A stretch of 64,000 bases of DNA from positions 247,001 through 311,000 of the forward strand of contig NC_087387.1 in assembly GCF_963675165.1 (NCBI RefSeq), in the 5' to 3' direction. Origin of the DNA: Halichondria panicea (taxonomy: Eukaryota > Porifera > Demospongiae > Suberitida > Halichondriidae). Of the stretch, positions 14,001 to 25,100 are shown piece by piece. Within the stretch, counting starts at the first letter, position 1. The number at the start of each line of letters is the position of its first letter. A model generated the notes under the pieces. The model was not told the DNA's origin, ran no database searches, and saw only the letters and a list, made by a program, of their open reading frames with translations. Position numbers and translations under genes: made by a program.

Positions 14001-17000
14001 TTTTGCTGCATGCAAAAACTCAGAGAGTGGGTAATGATCGACCATGATTGTTGTTAAAAACGATTGATGCCAAAAGTTCAAGTCTAAAATTAATGGCTGC
14101 ATTAGCATGCAAAGCCTTGCAGCTCTCTTCTCACTCTTGCAGCTACCAATAGCTAGCGTTCTAGTGCAGAGCTAACTACTAAGTAGAGTAGCAACACTCG
14201 GTAAACAAGTTTGACTATGTGGTCTTCTGAAAAGGCTGCAATGGCATTCCAAGTAAGCAAAACTAGGCATAACTCGAGAACGAAGCATTATTTTGCAAAT
14301 CCACAGATTAAAATCCAAGTAAACATGACTAGAAGCCTATAGAAATTCTTACTTGCACTTGATTCATCCTTGAGCAGCTGTAGCAGTCTACACACACACA
14401 CAGACACACAAACACACTACCGTATACCTCGCTTGCGCATGCGCACCGAGGCATAAATACCTTTAAAATGATACCATCACTGTTCATATTTGAGAGATAA
14501 AATCATTTGCCAATTTGGTGATACCATGGATTTATAGCCCATGGTCCAAGGCCAAAAAATGGCCCCATATAAATTTTGGATTTAAGCACATTATTTGAAA
14601 GGTCTCTTTCTAAGCTTTCAGAAAATCATAATTTTTTTGACATTGGATCAATATTACTACAGTTATGGCTGTTGCAAGATCTTCACCTACACCACTGTTT
14701 CTGTGTCCCACAGGTGGTGGTAGGAGTGGCTTGGGCTCCATAGATACGGTGACAGCCGAGGTGGCTAGAATACAGACCAACATTCAATCAATGTTGCAGC
14801 AGCTCAACACTCTGGCAATGGCTGTGAACGGGCTCACTAGGACGTTGGGCAGTGTGAGTTGTGAGGGTGTGTGTTGTGTGGGATGTGACTATAACCTATG
14901 ACTCTAACGTTTAGCCTTATTAGCATTATTACATAGTGTCGACAACGTACTGCATTGTTCGAGAATAGATGACGGAATCCATTGTCTTATCTCTTATCCA
15001 CTATATTATTGAGAGCCTTAGAAACAACTTTCACCATGTGATAATTGTACTCACAGTGTTAGCAATACTCAATGTTGAGTTGGAAAAGACAACACCTTTT
15101 TGATTACCCATTAGCAGAGCTCACACAATAAGTGCTCACGCAATAAGTGCTATTATGAGGCCACTTTTGTTATCGTTATTACTCTACGTTTCATTAGATC
15201 ATGTTTGTCATAAATACTGCAATCTGATTGGTTAGAGGAAATGTTCTATCCAATTTAGAAAATCATGTACTTCAATAGAAAATCATGTACTTCAATAGAA
15301 AATCATGTACTTCACTTAGAAAATCATGTAGCAAAGATTAGATAAGAACATTCAAATCTGATTGGCTAAATACTCATTGTTGCTATGATCTAAAATGCTT
15401 AGACACTGTTTAGGAAGTTTCCACATGATTTAGAAGTCCTCAGGGCTAGTAGAACCCTCACTGCGTTCGGGATACTACAACCAGCCCTTTGGGCTTCTAA
15501 ATCATGTAGAAACTTCCTAAACAGTGTCTAACTATTATTTAGATCCCATTTGAGTGTATTTAACAGGGAACTATGAGCTATAGTACCGGTACTATAGATT
15601 GCTCTGGGCTACAAACTACAACATTGTACATTGTATTGTGATTTACAAGAAGATACACATGTAATAACATAAAAATTATTGTAGCTAGATGCAATAATTA
15701 TAATAACAGAACTAGAATGAAAGAGAGAAGCTCTAGTTTCTTTTTTTTGGCTTTGTTCGAGAGTAGTAGGAGACGCTCGTTTTTTGGGCAGTGTGCTGTG
15801 CTTTTTTGCTGCAAGGCTGCATGGGGGAGGAGCTGGATGTATGGAAGTGCTGGGATTCTAGCTTTGGCTTCTTCCTAAAGTTCCTTTCGCTTTTTTCAAG
15901 AGTAGTATAGGAGCCGCTCGTTTGCTGGGCTTGTTTGCTGCAAATTATAGCTTAGGTGTCTTCCTTTCGCTTTGTGAGAGTAGTACGAGCCGCTCGTTTC
16001 TTGGGAAGTGTGCTGAGCTTGTTTGCTGCAAAACTGGGGGAGGAGCTGGTTGTTTCTGTTTTGTGGGTGGAGCTAGCTAGGACTATAATTTTGTCCATCA
16101 AACTGAGGTGGAGGAACAGGGTTGACTTGAATAGAGACTTAGTAGAGACACAGAGATGCCAACTTCAGATATTAGTTTTCAAAAGAATAATGAGGCAGTT
16201 GCTAGGTTGGCTGTTTATATAGGTTGACTGTTGCTAAGCTAGTGCATTTCTAGTAGCCAATAAGTTTTGGGATCTAAATCAGTTAGAACATGTTATAGTG
16301 TCCCTCATCCCTCGGGCTAAAGCCCTCGAGCTTTGGGACACTATAACACATAGATACCTCATGCCCATGTTCTAACCATAACATAACATCAACTAACAAT
16401 AATATTATGTATGTATATGTACCTTTCGAAGAAAGCATTTACTTGAACATGTGAGTTTATCCTATACATGTATGTTTCACTTCTGTATGCAGTCAAGCAC
16501 GGAGAGGGGGACAGCTGCTGGTCATGACCCACACCTTATGGTTAGTTATGTCTATAGCCACGAAGTCCGTTAGTTCAAACTTGAAGTGATGACCTTTACC
16601 CTGTTTGCTTGTGTATAAATTATATAGAATCATGGGATACGTAGTCTTGGAACATATTATCATACCTACCTTCTCTCTCACATACCACACACACTACACA
16701 CACTTCACACATACGCCCACACACACAGGTACCACGGCTAGTAACGAGAAGAGGTCCCCTCCTCACACTCCTCTTGAAGACTGGTCCCCTACTGGCCGTA
16801 TGGCCGCTGGTGGTCAGTATTGTTATGGCAATTATCAGCAGAAGGTAACTACTGCCTTATTATTATTATTTAGATCCCATTTGAGTGTATTTAGCAGGGA
16901 ACTATGAGCTATAGTACCGGTACTATAGATTGCTCTGGGCTACAAACTACAACATTGTACATTGTATTGTGATTTACAAGAAGATACACATGTAATAACA

Positions 17001-18138
17001 TAAAAATTATTGTAGCTAGATGCAATAATTATAATAACAGAACTAGAATGAAAGAGAGAAGCTCTAGTTTCTTTTTTTTGGCTTTGTTCGAGAGTAGTAG
17101 GAGACGCTCGTTTTTTGGGCAGTGTGCTGTGCTTTTTTGCTGCAAGGCTGCATGGGGGAGGAGCTGGATGTATGGAAGTGCTGGGATTCTAGCTTTGGCT
17201 TCTTCCTAAAGTTCCTTTCGCTTTTTTCAAGAGTAGTATAGGAGCCGCTCGTTTGCTGGGCTTGTTTGCTGCAAATTATAGCTTAGGTGTCTTCCTTTCG
17301 CTTTGTGAGAGTAGTACGAGCCGCTCGTTTCTTGGGAAGTGTGCTGAGCTTGTTTGCTGCAAAACTGGGGGAGGAGCTGGTTGTTTCTGTTTTGTGGGTG
17401 GAGCTAGCTAGGACTATAATTTTGTCCATCAAACTGAGGTGGAGGAACAGGGTTGACTTGAATAGAGACTTAGTAGAGACACAGAGATGCCAACTTCAGA
17501 TATTAGTTTTCAAAAGAATAATGAGGCAGTTGCTAGGTTGGCTGTTTATATAGGTTGACTGTTGCTAAGCTAGTGCATTTCTAGTAGCCAATAGGTTTTG
17601 GGATCTAAATCAGTTAGAACATGTGCATTCGGTATCTATGGTTATAGTGTCCCTCATCCCTCGGGCTAAAGCCCTCGAGCTTTGGGACACTATAACACAT
17701 AGATACCTCATGCCCATGTTCTAACCATAACATAGAGGTGGTGTGTTTGTGATAGTGTCTAGCGGATATTGTTATTTGTGGTCCCTTACTGTTAGTAAGT
17801 AAAAGCAAACTTTAACAGTTATATCTAGCAATTTGTTTTCAGAAAAACTAATGTGTAGTCTAAGTCAAGTTATAGTTATCTTACTGAACTTTCACTTCGG
17901 ATGTAGGATTGGCCGGGGAAAACACAGGCCTATGAGTATCACTAATGGTAGTAAACTCTCGTCTGAGGATTTTATTCCATGGCAGCAATGACAAGACTCT
18001 GTGTACGTAATGTACTATTCTCACCCACGTTGCAGGTTTCGAAGTGGCACCACGGGGCTGCCCAGTTGGGCCTGGCTGGTGGTAACTGCTCTGCAGGCCC
18101 TCTTCACTCTCCTAATAGTTAGACGTCTCCAACTCTGA
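8017..18138 (+). CDS. ACBD5: ACBD4/5-like tail-anchored acyl-CoA-binding protein
   Basis: Ten exons: 8017-8098, 8231-8265, 8396-8481, 9110-9182, 13103-13402, 13623-13770, 14714-14853, 16493-16540, 16729-16844, 18036-18138; 376 aa, all phases consistent. Residues 1-95 form an acyl-CoA-binding domain with the signature YKQ, PGFWD and KWEAW. Next comes ETMPQT...PFYEEEE, typical of ACBD5, then an acidic linker, a Ser/Pro-rich segment, a short coiled coil (exon 7, about residues 242-287) and hydrophobic segments ending in VRRLQL. Known for the family: ACBD5 binds very-long-chain acyl-CoA on the peroxisome surface and tethers peroxisomes to the ER through VAP proteins. The ACBD4/ACBD5 split is vertebrate, so the copy is best called ACBD4/5-like. 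Intron 4 is 3.9 kb and full of repeats. Exon 8 (48 nt) could be skipped without changing the frame. Confidence 0.88.
8521..8728. repeat. Minisatellite, about 34-bp unit, six copies
   Basis: Six head-to-tail copies of a unit beginning TATAGTGAGT and containing TTAATGGCTACCCTG, lying in intron 3 of the ACBD gene. The first two units read CCAACCCCC and the later ones AGAACCCTC, so the copies form two sub-types. Confidence 0.9.
9803..9981. repeat. Dispersed repeat beginning GAAAGCACCGCAGGT, copy 1
   Basis: About 180 bp that recurs with roughly 90% similarity at 13900-14082. Both copies lie in ACBD introns. They share the start (GCACCGCAGGT) and the end (CGACCATGATTGTTGTT followed by AAAAACGAT). 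No coding potential is seen. It is likely part of a non-autonomous mobile element. Confidence 0.75.
10110..10428. mobile_element. Foldback MITE-like element in ACBD intron 4
   Basis: The left end reads CCGTATATATGCTCGATCAG and the right end carries a diverged inverted counterpart (CTGATCAAGCATATACG). The inside holds several inverted copies of a GGCCGC/GGCCTC plus TCAAATAGTAGCCTC motif. It has no open frame of note, which fits a non-autonomous element. Confidence 0.6.
10690..13013. repeat. Degenerate repeat array in ACBD intron 4 with a conserved hairpin motif
   Basis: At least four diverged units are spaced a few hundred bp apart. Each carries a block with GGAATGCAGTCATTTAAT, AACCACAA, ATAACATTCCTGTTGTGTAT and ATAAATAGTC (near 10857, 11752, 12368 and 12798), followed by TTTGGACACTCT...AGAGTTGTC at 11090-11113, 11912-11935, 12550-12573 and 12991-13013. 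A second flavour of the same hairpin (GGACACTCT...AGAGTTGTCC followed by TTTTGTTATTG) occurs at 9635-9657 and 11573-11595. No coding sequence is seen in this stretch. Confidence 0.75.
12595..12752. repeat. Perfect 43-bp inverted repeat with 72-bp loop
   Basis: The arms 12595-12637 and 12710-12752 are exact reverse complements, beginning AGCTCTTATGCATTGGC and ending GAAGATTGACCAAT. They lie inside the intron 4 repeat array. The right arm looks like an inverted piece of the array unit seen near 10690-10740. Confidence 0.9.
13823..14672. mobile_element. Foldback element of the CTGCCATAACTTGAATTCC family, split by a nested insertion
   Basis: The left part (13823-13892) starts TTCTTTCAGCTGCCATAACT. 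The right part (about 14455-14672) continues the same element and ends with TTATGGCTGTTGCAAGAT. Between them is about 560 bp starting with the GCACCGCAGGT repeat and ending near GCGCACCGAGGCAT. Uninterrupted relatives of about 300 bp lie elsewhere in the window, for example at 49655-49978 and 63205-63520. All of it is in ACBD intron 6. Confidence 0.75.
15255..15330. repeat. Short tandem repeat, 21-bp unit, about four copies
   Basis: The unit AGAAAATCATGTACTTCAAT is repeated in ACBD intron 7, upstream of the foldback at 15399. Confidence 0.85.
15399..15531. repeat. Foldback palindrome in ACBD intron 7
   Basis: The left arm starts TTAGACACTGTTTAGGAAG and the right arm ends with its inverse, CTTCCTAAACAGTGTCTAA. 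The inner arms carry ATGATTTAGAAG and CTTCTAAATCAT, then GGGC and GCCC. The whole 133 bp can fold into one stem, typical of a foldback MITE. Confidence 0.85.
15533..16385. repeat. 0.85-kb intronic duplicate, copy 1 (with terminal inverted repeats)
   Basis: Nearly identical to 16864-17734. The inner element (15537-16279) is bounded by the inverted ends ATTTAGATCCCA and TGGGATCTAAAT. It is followed by a second foldback unit around TATAGTGTCCC...GGGACACTATA. An open frame at 15956-16222 is identical in both copies but has no recognisable domain and looks incidental. Confidence 0.9.
16864..17734. repeat. 0.85-kb intronic duplicate, copy 2
   Basis: Offset from copy 1 by 1331 bp at the left end and 1349 bp at the right. 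The difference is 18 extra bases (GCATTCGGTATCTATGGT) that complete the second foldback arm here and are missing from copy 1. The two copies bracket ACBD exons 8 and 9. Confidence 0.9.
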
Positions 18139-19155
18139 GTCATTATTATTACTTTCGTACCACAATTGAGGTACACTCTGTTTGTTGTTAGTGGCATCAA
18201 TTTTATGATATTAGATATCCGTTAATCTGTTGTTTGTTTATATATTATCGTCTCTAATTATGAGAAAGGAACTTGCCCTCAGGCAGTTAATTTTATTATG
18301 CACACTGATTGTTTTGTGCTGCGTGTCTGTTTGCAAATAAATGTTCTACCACAAAAGTTCACTGCAAAAGTTCACTGGCATGCTTTATTCGTGCGTGTGA
18401 GAGTTTCCTTATGATCAAAGTCAGAATGAATACGTACTTACACTGTATTGTTATGCATGAACGGCTGATTTTGAATAATCTGAAAAGTCGTCCAAGATAG
18501 TGTATAGGCCTTACTATTATAGCTTACATGTGAAAACTATATAAGATTCCATGTACCATTTTAGGTGCCATTTTAATTCCGGTTCGCTTCCTCCATTGCC
18601 TATATAATACTCTATCATCACAGCAGCTGCAGTGTAAGCTGTTGTGCAACTCAGCAATTGTCTCAACATTGTGTGTCATGCTTTGGGCATCCAATAGTGC
18701 ACAGAGTGGAATGCCCTTATATGGCAAACAACCAATGTTTTGGCCGTTACGATTCTTACGAGTTGTATGCGCACGTACGTGCAGCAGTCAGGTATTTGTG
18801 TATCGCCTTTTGTTGACAATATGCACCCCTATAAGTTCCTCGTGTGCATAATGAGAAGCTATATCCTTAATGGAGCTATTGTTGCAAGAATGTGCATCAG
18901 CTATAATAAATGTATACACTTCCTGTTGCTATTGGCTATCATTACATCATGACATAGACAATAGCCTATTGTATTATGTCATGATTTTAGCTGCATTCCA
19001 AGACCTCAAGTATAAAACAGAGAGATATTCAGAAACTGCAGCTATACACAACTACTACTGCAGTTAGTTGTGCAAGTGAAATTGTGTGTGTGCATGAGAA
19101 GTGCCTTCATTTGAATTGGAACTGCATCAACGGATTATTCGTGGTTGCGTTGAAC
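18139..19155. other. Intergenic: ACBD 3' UTR and Hedgling-B 5' flank
   Basis: No gene is seen. An AATAAA at 18336-18341, about 200 bp after the ACBD stop, is a reasonable polyadenylation signal. The rest is AT-rich unique sequence leading to the Hedgling-B promoter. Confidence 0.6.
19011..19016 (+). promoter_or_regulatory. Candidate TATA box of Hedgling-B
   Basis: TATAAA lies 145 bp upstream of the ATG at 19156. The paralogue Hedgling-C has TATAAA at 41652-41657 on its own strand, 108 bp upstream of its ATG, which supports both as core promoter elements. Confidence 0.4.
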
Positions 19156-22100
19156 ATGCCCTCAAGCAAAGGGCAGCAGCTTTCGTTGCTGCTACTCAGT
19201 TTTTCACTACTGCAGTGCTGTCTTGGTCAGCAAGATTTTTCTACAGCTCCTATTCCAAACCCGTTTCGGAATGGGAATATGTACCCTCCTCGATCAGAAA
19301 CAGATGTTTGCAGACCCATTCAGGACTACATCGATCGTGGCTCTGCAAGATTCAACTCTCAACTCGTAACAAACACAAACTCGGACATAATTTTTGCAAC
19401 CAGTAACAGCCGAATCATGTCGTCACGGTTACAATCTCGTTTGAACAGTTTAGTGCGAATATATGGAAGGAACACATATCCTAAATTGAGAGTAACAAAG
19501 GCGTGGACTCCGTACCCTGACCAAGATCTGAGCAATAACGATCAATCCTTGCACTATGAAGGTCAGCTGTAGTTATATAGTAGTGCGTTTGGTACATGCA
19601 TGTGCATGTGTCTGGTACATGCAGAATACCGGAATTTTTCCTCGTGTTGTTTCCACTGCAGTCCAAAAATAATTATGTACGTTGTATACAATGCATGATT
19701 ATACCACTGCATGCATGCTAGTACAAATAGCACACTTGTGCATGCATCGTTAGCATCGTTCGCTCCTATTAGCTGATTTTCACCTATTGTTTGCTAATAT
19801 CGTGATACACAGGAAGTATTGTACGGTACAGGTGTTGCTATAGCTTTGGAGACAAAGCTATGTTGTGTAAAGCACTTTTGATTAATTTGTTAAGTTTGCA
19901 CTATTTCAATTGCTGCAGTATAATACATAGAATCTATTTTATGTTGGCTAGACTTCCGATTTTACACTGAACACAGAATAAAGCTTTTGTTATGCTTCCA
20001 AAAATCATTTCAATCGTACATTTCTCAGGCTCAACAAAGTTTTGTTCATATAGCTACAGCAACAATTTTGTTATGCCTCAGGCGTAATTCAATTAGCAAC
20101 AAAGTTCTTTTTTTATAGCCTGCGTTGTTACGTATTATTGCCTCAGGTCGCACCATCAGAGTGGAGTTGCAAGGCCACCGGAGCAGTGACTATAACAGAC
20201 TACTAACAGCTGCTGTTGATGCACAGTTCGACTGGGTGTTCTATGCTGCTTCAAACTATGTACGACTCAGTGTGATCCCATCCAGTGAGTTGGCATATAC
20301 ACAATCACACTGCCATTGTTCATTCATTCCTTTAAGAGTATCCACTGTGTCGCATCTGCACCACAACAATGCACATACGTACACGTATACGTGCATGATG
20401 ATGTGTAAGAGTTTGCATGCATGCAGTATCCAAATTTAGGTAGTGAGTGACCTTTAGTTTTCCCTGGATTTAGGGAATTTAAGGCAATCTTGAAGCATAA
20501 TTGCACTCACATACGTACCCCCTCCACACACACACACGTACCCACCCACCCCCCACACACACACACGTACCACCCCCCCACACACACATCACAGGTTGTG
20601 ATCGCAACATTGACGTAGTGTTCATTATCGACCAGTCGGGTAGTGTAGGGAGCACAAATCACAACCTTGCAAAGCAGTTCATATCCAACGTTGTCTCTTT
20701 CTTCTCCATTAGTCCCACACAAACCAGAGTAGGGATAGTCACCTACTCAGGCAGCTCTCGAATAGAATTTGACCTATTGCGATACACCAATTTGGGCGCC
20801 TTGACCACAGCTATAAACAACATTCCGTACAGAGGAGGGCAGACAGCTACAGCGTTAGCTCTGGAGGATGCTAGAGATGCTCTGAACCCTTCCCGAGGCT
20901 ATGGTGCAAGACCAGCTTCAGAGGGAATCCCTAGGATTGCCATTCTCATAACTGGTGAGTTCAGTTAATAAAGAGCTATATAATTATTAAGCTTATTATG
21001 TATGTACAATAGATTGTCTAGTATCGTACACTATTGATATAATGGGTTAATTGCTTGTTTCCACATCAGATGGGAAATCAAACTCATACTCCATTACAAA
21101 TCCTGCCAATAATCTGAAGAACTCTGGAGTCCAGGTGTACACTATTGGAGTGAGTAACCCAGACCTGGCAGAGTTGCGATTCATCTCCTCTGACCCTGAC
21201 GATGAACACGTATTCCTGCTCAGCAATTACAGAGACGCCATCGCTTTTGTTGACTTCCTCAGTGTCACCACCTGCGAGAGTGAGTAGCCAACCACACCCA
21301 CTTATCCACTGTTACAACCATAAAACTTAATTCTTTTAGTAAGAATAAGGCTATTACACAATGTCCCATCATTCCCCCTCCCCCTCCATCCCTCTAGCTG
21401 CTGCCATTGTGGGCACTTGTGAGAGGACGTCGACTCTTGTACCTCAGGACAGCCTCCAGTACTACCAGGCAGAGTGCTCCTCCTTCACCAGCTCTGTAAT
21501 AGTGGAGCTCACTGACCTATCTGGGGCCAGCTTCCTCTACTGCTCCACTGCTACCACCAATCCAGGGCCCCTCACATCCAACACTGTCCGTGATGAGAGG
21601 ACGGGGGTCTCCAGGAGACAGTGCCAGCTCAGCATTCCTCCAGGAACAGAGGTGCATGTCTATTATCATTGTGTGGTTATTAGAACTCTGTGCATACTTA
21701 TATAGAGCTGCAAGTGTTGATGGCGAATGTAAACTCTGTGTATATTTCGTCCCAATAAATAGGCCCGTTAGTTGATTTTTCAACAGCCATAACTTTAGTA
21801 CCGTTGATCCAATGTCAAAAATGTTATGATTTCTTGAAAGCTGAGAAAGATATCTATCAAATTATTTGTTTCAATAAAATTTTTTGTGGGGGCCAAAATT
21901 TTTCATATTTCGGCCTTGGACCATAGGCTATTTATTATCCATGGATCACCAAATTGGTAAATACTTTTATCTCTCAAATATGAATTTCGATGACACCGTT
22001 TGAAAGATACTTTTCTAAGCTTTCAGAAAATTATAACATTTTGGAAATTGGATCCACAGAATTCAAGTTATGGCGACTATAAGAGTCCTGTAGCCATTGA

Positions 22101-25100
22101 TTACATGGGGGACAGTGGGTACTTTGGCAACACTTGTGTTGTGTTGTCCCTTTTGTATACAGTAAATATGCCGCTTTACATATCCCATCATGTGTTATGT
22201 GTTGGAATGACAAGTACCTAGCTTGTATGATTTGCTTACAGACAATTCACATTGGAGTCCTTGGTCAAGAAGTGATGAACAATGTGCTGTTGGTTGTCAT
22301 GGACCGAATTCTGACTCAGACACAAGTGACTGATAACGTTGTTGAAGGAGACCAGTACAGTCTGGACCTAAGAACTCTCTTGAGATCAGATGCTACCTCT
22401 CAAAGGTATCCTAGCTAAGAGCTTCCAATTATACCTGTAATGTAGCTAGTTTAAAGGCCTATTGCAAATAGTACCTTATTTACTTTATTGTCATCTTTTT
22501 CTGCAGCTGGGTGTATCGAATAGCCGATGGTAACGATGGCAACGTGTTTCAAATCTCCAATGGAAGATATTTCAGAATACGAAGTTCATCTCTCTCTTCG
22601 ATCAGTTTCAATGCTCAGGCGCAATACAATGTGCTTGTGATAGTGGAACGTTCAGGGGCTACATGCAGCTGCTCACAATTACAAATACAACTGAACATTA
22701 TCACCAACCGAGTGGACTTTGAAGTGACCCCCAGCGATGCTACTGTACGAGAGGACGTAGCCATTGGACGAAATGTGGTTACCGTGACAGCAACTAACGG
22801 GGCAGGCTCTATCACTTATTCCATCACTAGCGGTAACACTGGAAACGCTTTCTCTATAGACTCTACCAGTGGTGTGGTGGAGGTTGCTTCTGCTCTTAAC
22901 TTTGAAACCGTTAATAGCTACTCATTGACTGTTCGAGCGAATGTAGTGGGCACTTCTGTGACTGATACCACAAGCTTTACTATCACAGTGATTGATGTCA
23001 ACGAGGATCCATTCTTTGTCACCAGCTGTGCCAGGCAAGGCAGCTGTTCTTATGGCATCAATGAGAACCGACCTGCGAACACTTGGATTGGACGAATAGA
23101 GGCTAACGATCCAGACTTGCCCACTCTGACCAATGGAATGCTTAGTTACAGAATATCACCAGCTGACGTACCTTTTACTATTAACTCCAATGGTGGAATC
23201 ATTACGTCTGCAATTCTTGATTACGAAACAGCCAACTCCCACTCTTTCCGAGTGATTGTAACAGATGGTAGTGTGTCCATCAGTACAGCTGTGCTAGTAA
23301 GCGTCAACGACCTCAATGACAATGCTCCACTTATCTCTGGCCCCAATACAGTCAACATTAACGAGAACACACAAACTGGGTTTGTCCTGACACAGTATCA
23401 AGCTTCCGATGCCGATAGTGGCAACAATGCAAGAATTGAATTCTCGATAACCCCAAATAACATTCCTTTTGATATTGACAGCTCTGAAGGCTCGCTAACT
23501 GTAACTGGTGACTTGGACTATGAGCTTGTACAGGAGTACAGTATTACCGTGACAGCAGCTAATCCAGGGACCAATCAAATGAACTCTATAGGTACTCGAA
23601 TTATCGTGAACAATCTGAACGACAATCCACCAACGTTTATTGGCGCTCCATATTCTGGTATTGTGATTGAACATTCCGATGTAGGCACTTCAGTTGTGAC
23701 TGTACAAGCTACCGACGCTGATAGTGGATCACCTGGTGTCGTGAGGTACTCCATTGTGGGTGGGAATTTCGGTAGTGCTTTTGGTGTTGACGCGGTAACT
23801 GGTGTAGTGACTGTAGCCAATGAGATTGATCGTGAATCCGTGAGTATGTTTGATCTGAGAGTTAGAGCGAGAGATCTTGGGCAGCCTGAGCAAAGAAGAA
23901 CCACCATCATCCCAATAACTGTGTCTGACATTAACGACCATTCTCCAGTGTTCAATCCAGCTGCCTACAGCGCTCAAGTGAGAGAGGATGTGAGTGTAAA
24001 TACGGAGATATTCACTGTGTTTGCTTTTGATAATGACGAAGTCGGCAATCCTAACTCTGAAATTAGTTACAGCATCACTCTTGGAAATGTCACTGTATTT
24101 AGTATTGATTCCACGACTGGTATAGTGAGCATAAGCTCCGGCCTTGACTTTGAGACTGTCTCCAGCTACACTCTCACCATCACAGCCACCGACCGAGGCT
24201 CTCCATCACCACTTGCAGGCTCTGCAATGGCTGCCATCACTGTGGTCAACGTCAATGATGTTCCACCATCTGTACAGGGCAGTGTTAATATCAGCCTCTC
24301 GGAGAACACGCCCACTGGAGTGGAGGTAGTCGATTACGATGCAACGGATGCAGATCAATCTATTCTAACATTTTCATTCAATTCTGGAAATAATGAGGGA
24401 AAGTTTTCAATTGACGCAACTTCTGGTAGAATCACGTTGGTTGTGAGTCTTGATTTTGAAACTACTCAGCAATATATTTTTGAAGTCAGTGTATCTGATG
24501 GAGATCTGGAGACCACCTCAGCACTTGTAATTGATGTTCTTGATGAGAATGATTTCTCTCCCATCTTTAACAGTCCAACCATGTTTGAAGTTGCGGAGGA
24601 GTTGGCTAGTGGAACTTTAATTGGTACGGTGAATGCAGTCGACAGTGACAGTAGCTCCCCTAACAACCAAGTAACTTATGCGTTTGCTCAACAGTCTGCC
24701 ATTACTGATCATATCACACTCGACACCAGCTCTGGAGAAATCAGGACAAATGGAATATTAGATCGCGAGGAGCTCACCCAAATCTTTCTTCCTCCCTTGT
24801 CTCGTCAGAGTGTGAACATAGTAGCCAGGGACGGAGGCAGTCCTTCTCAACAGAGCTCTGTGAGCATCACCATTACTCTGCTGGACGATAACGACAATGC
24901 ACCTGTGTTTGGAGATAGTAGCTATGGGAACTCACTCCTGGAAAACCTGACTCCACGCCAGACTGTGTTTCAACTCTCTGCCACTGATGCTGATCTTGGA
25001 ACTAATGCTGACATTAGATTCTCTTTCACTCTAACGGACAACTCTGGCAATAGCAATCCTTTCGAAATGGATGAGGTGTCTGGACTGTTGGAAATGATCA

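Noticed and set aside
15956-17553. Two identical 88-codon open frames (15956-16222 and 17287-17553)
   Set aside because: Their identity follows from the duplicated mobile block. They have no ATG-proximal context or domain and lie in introns.
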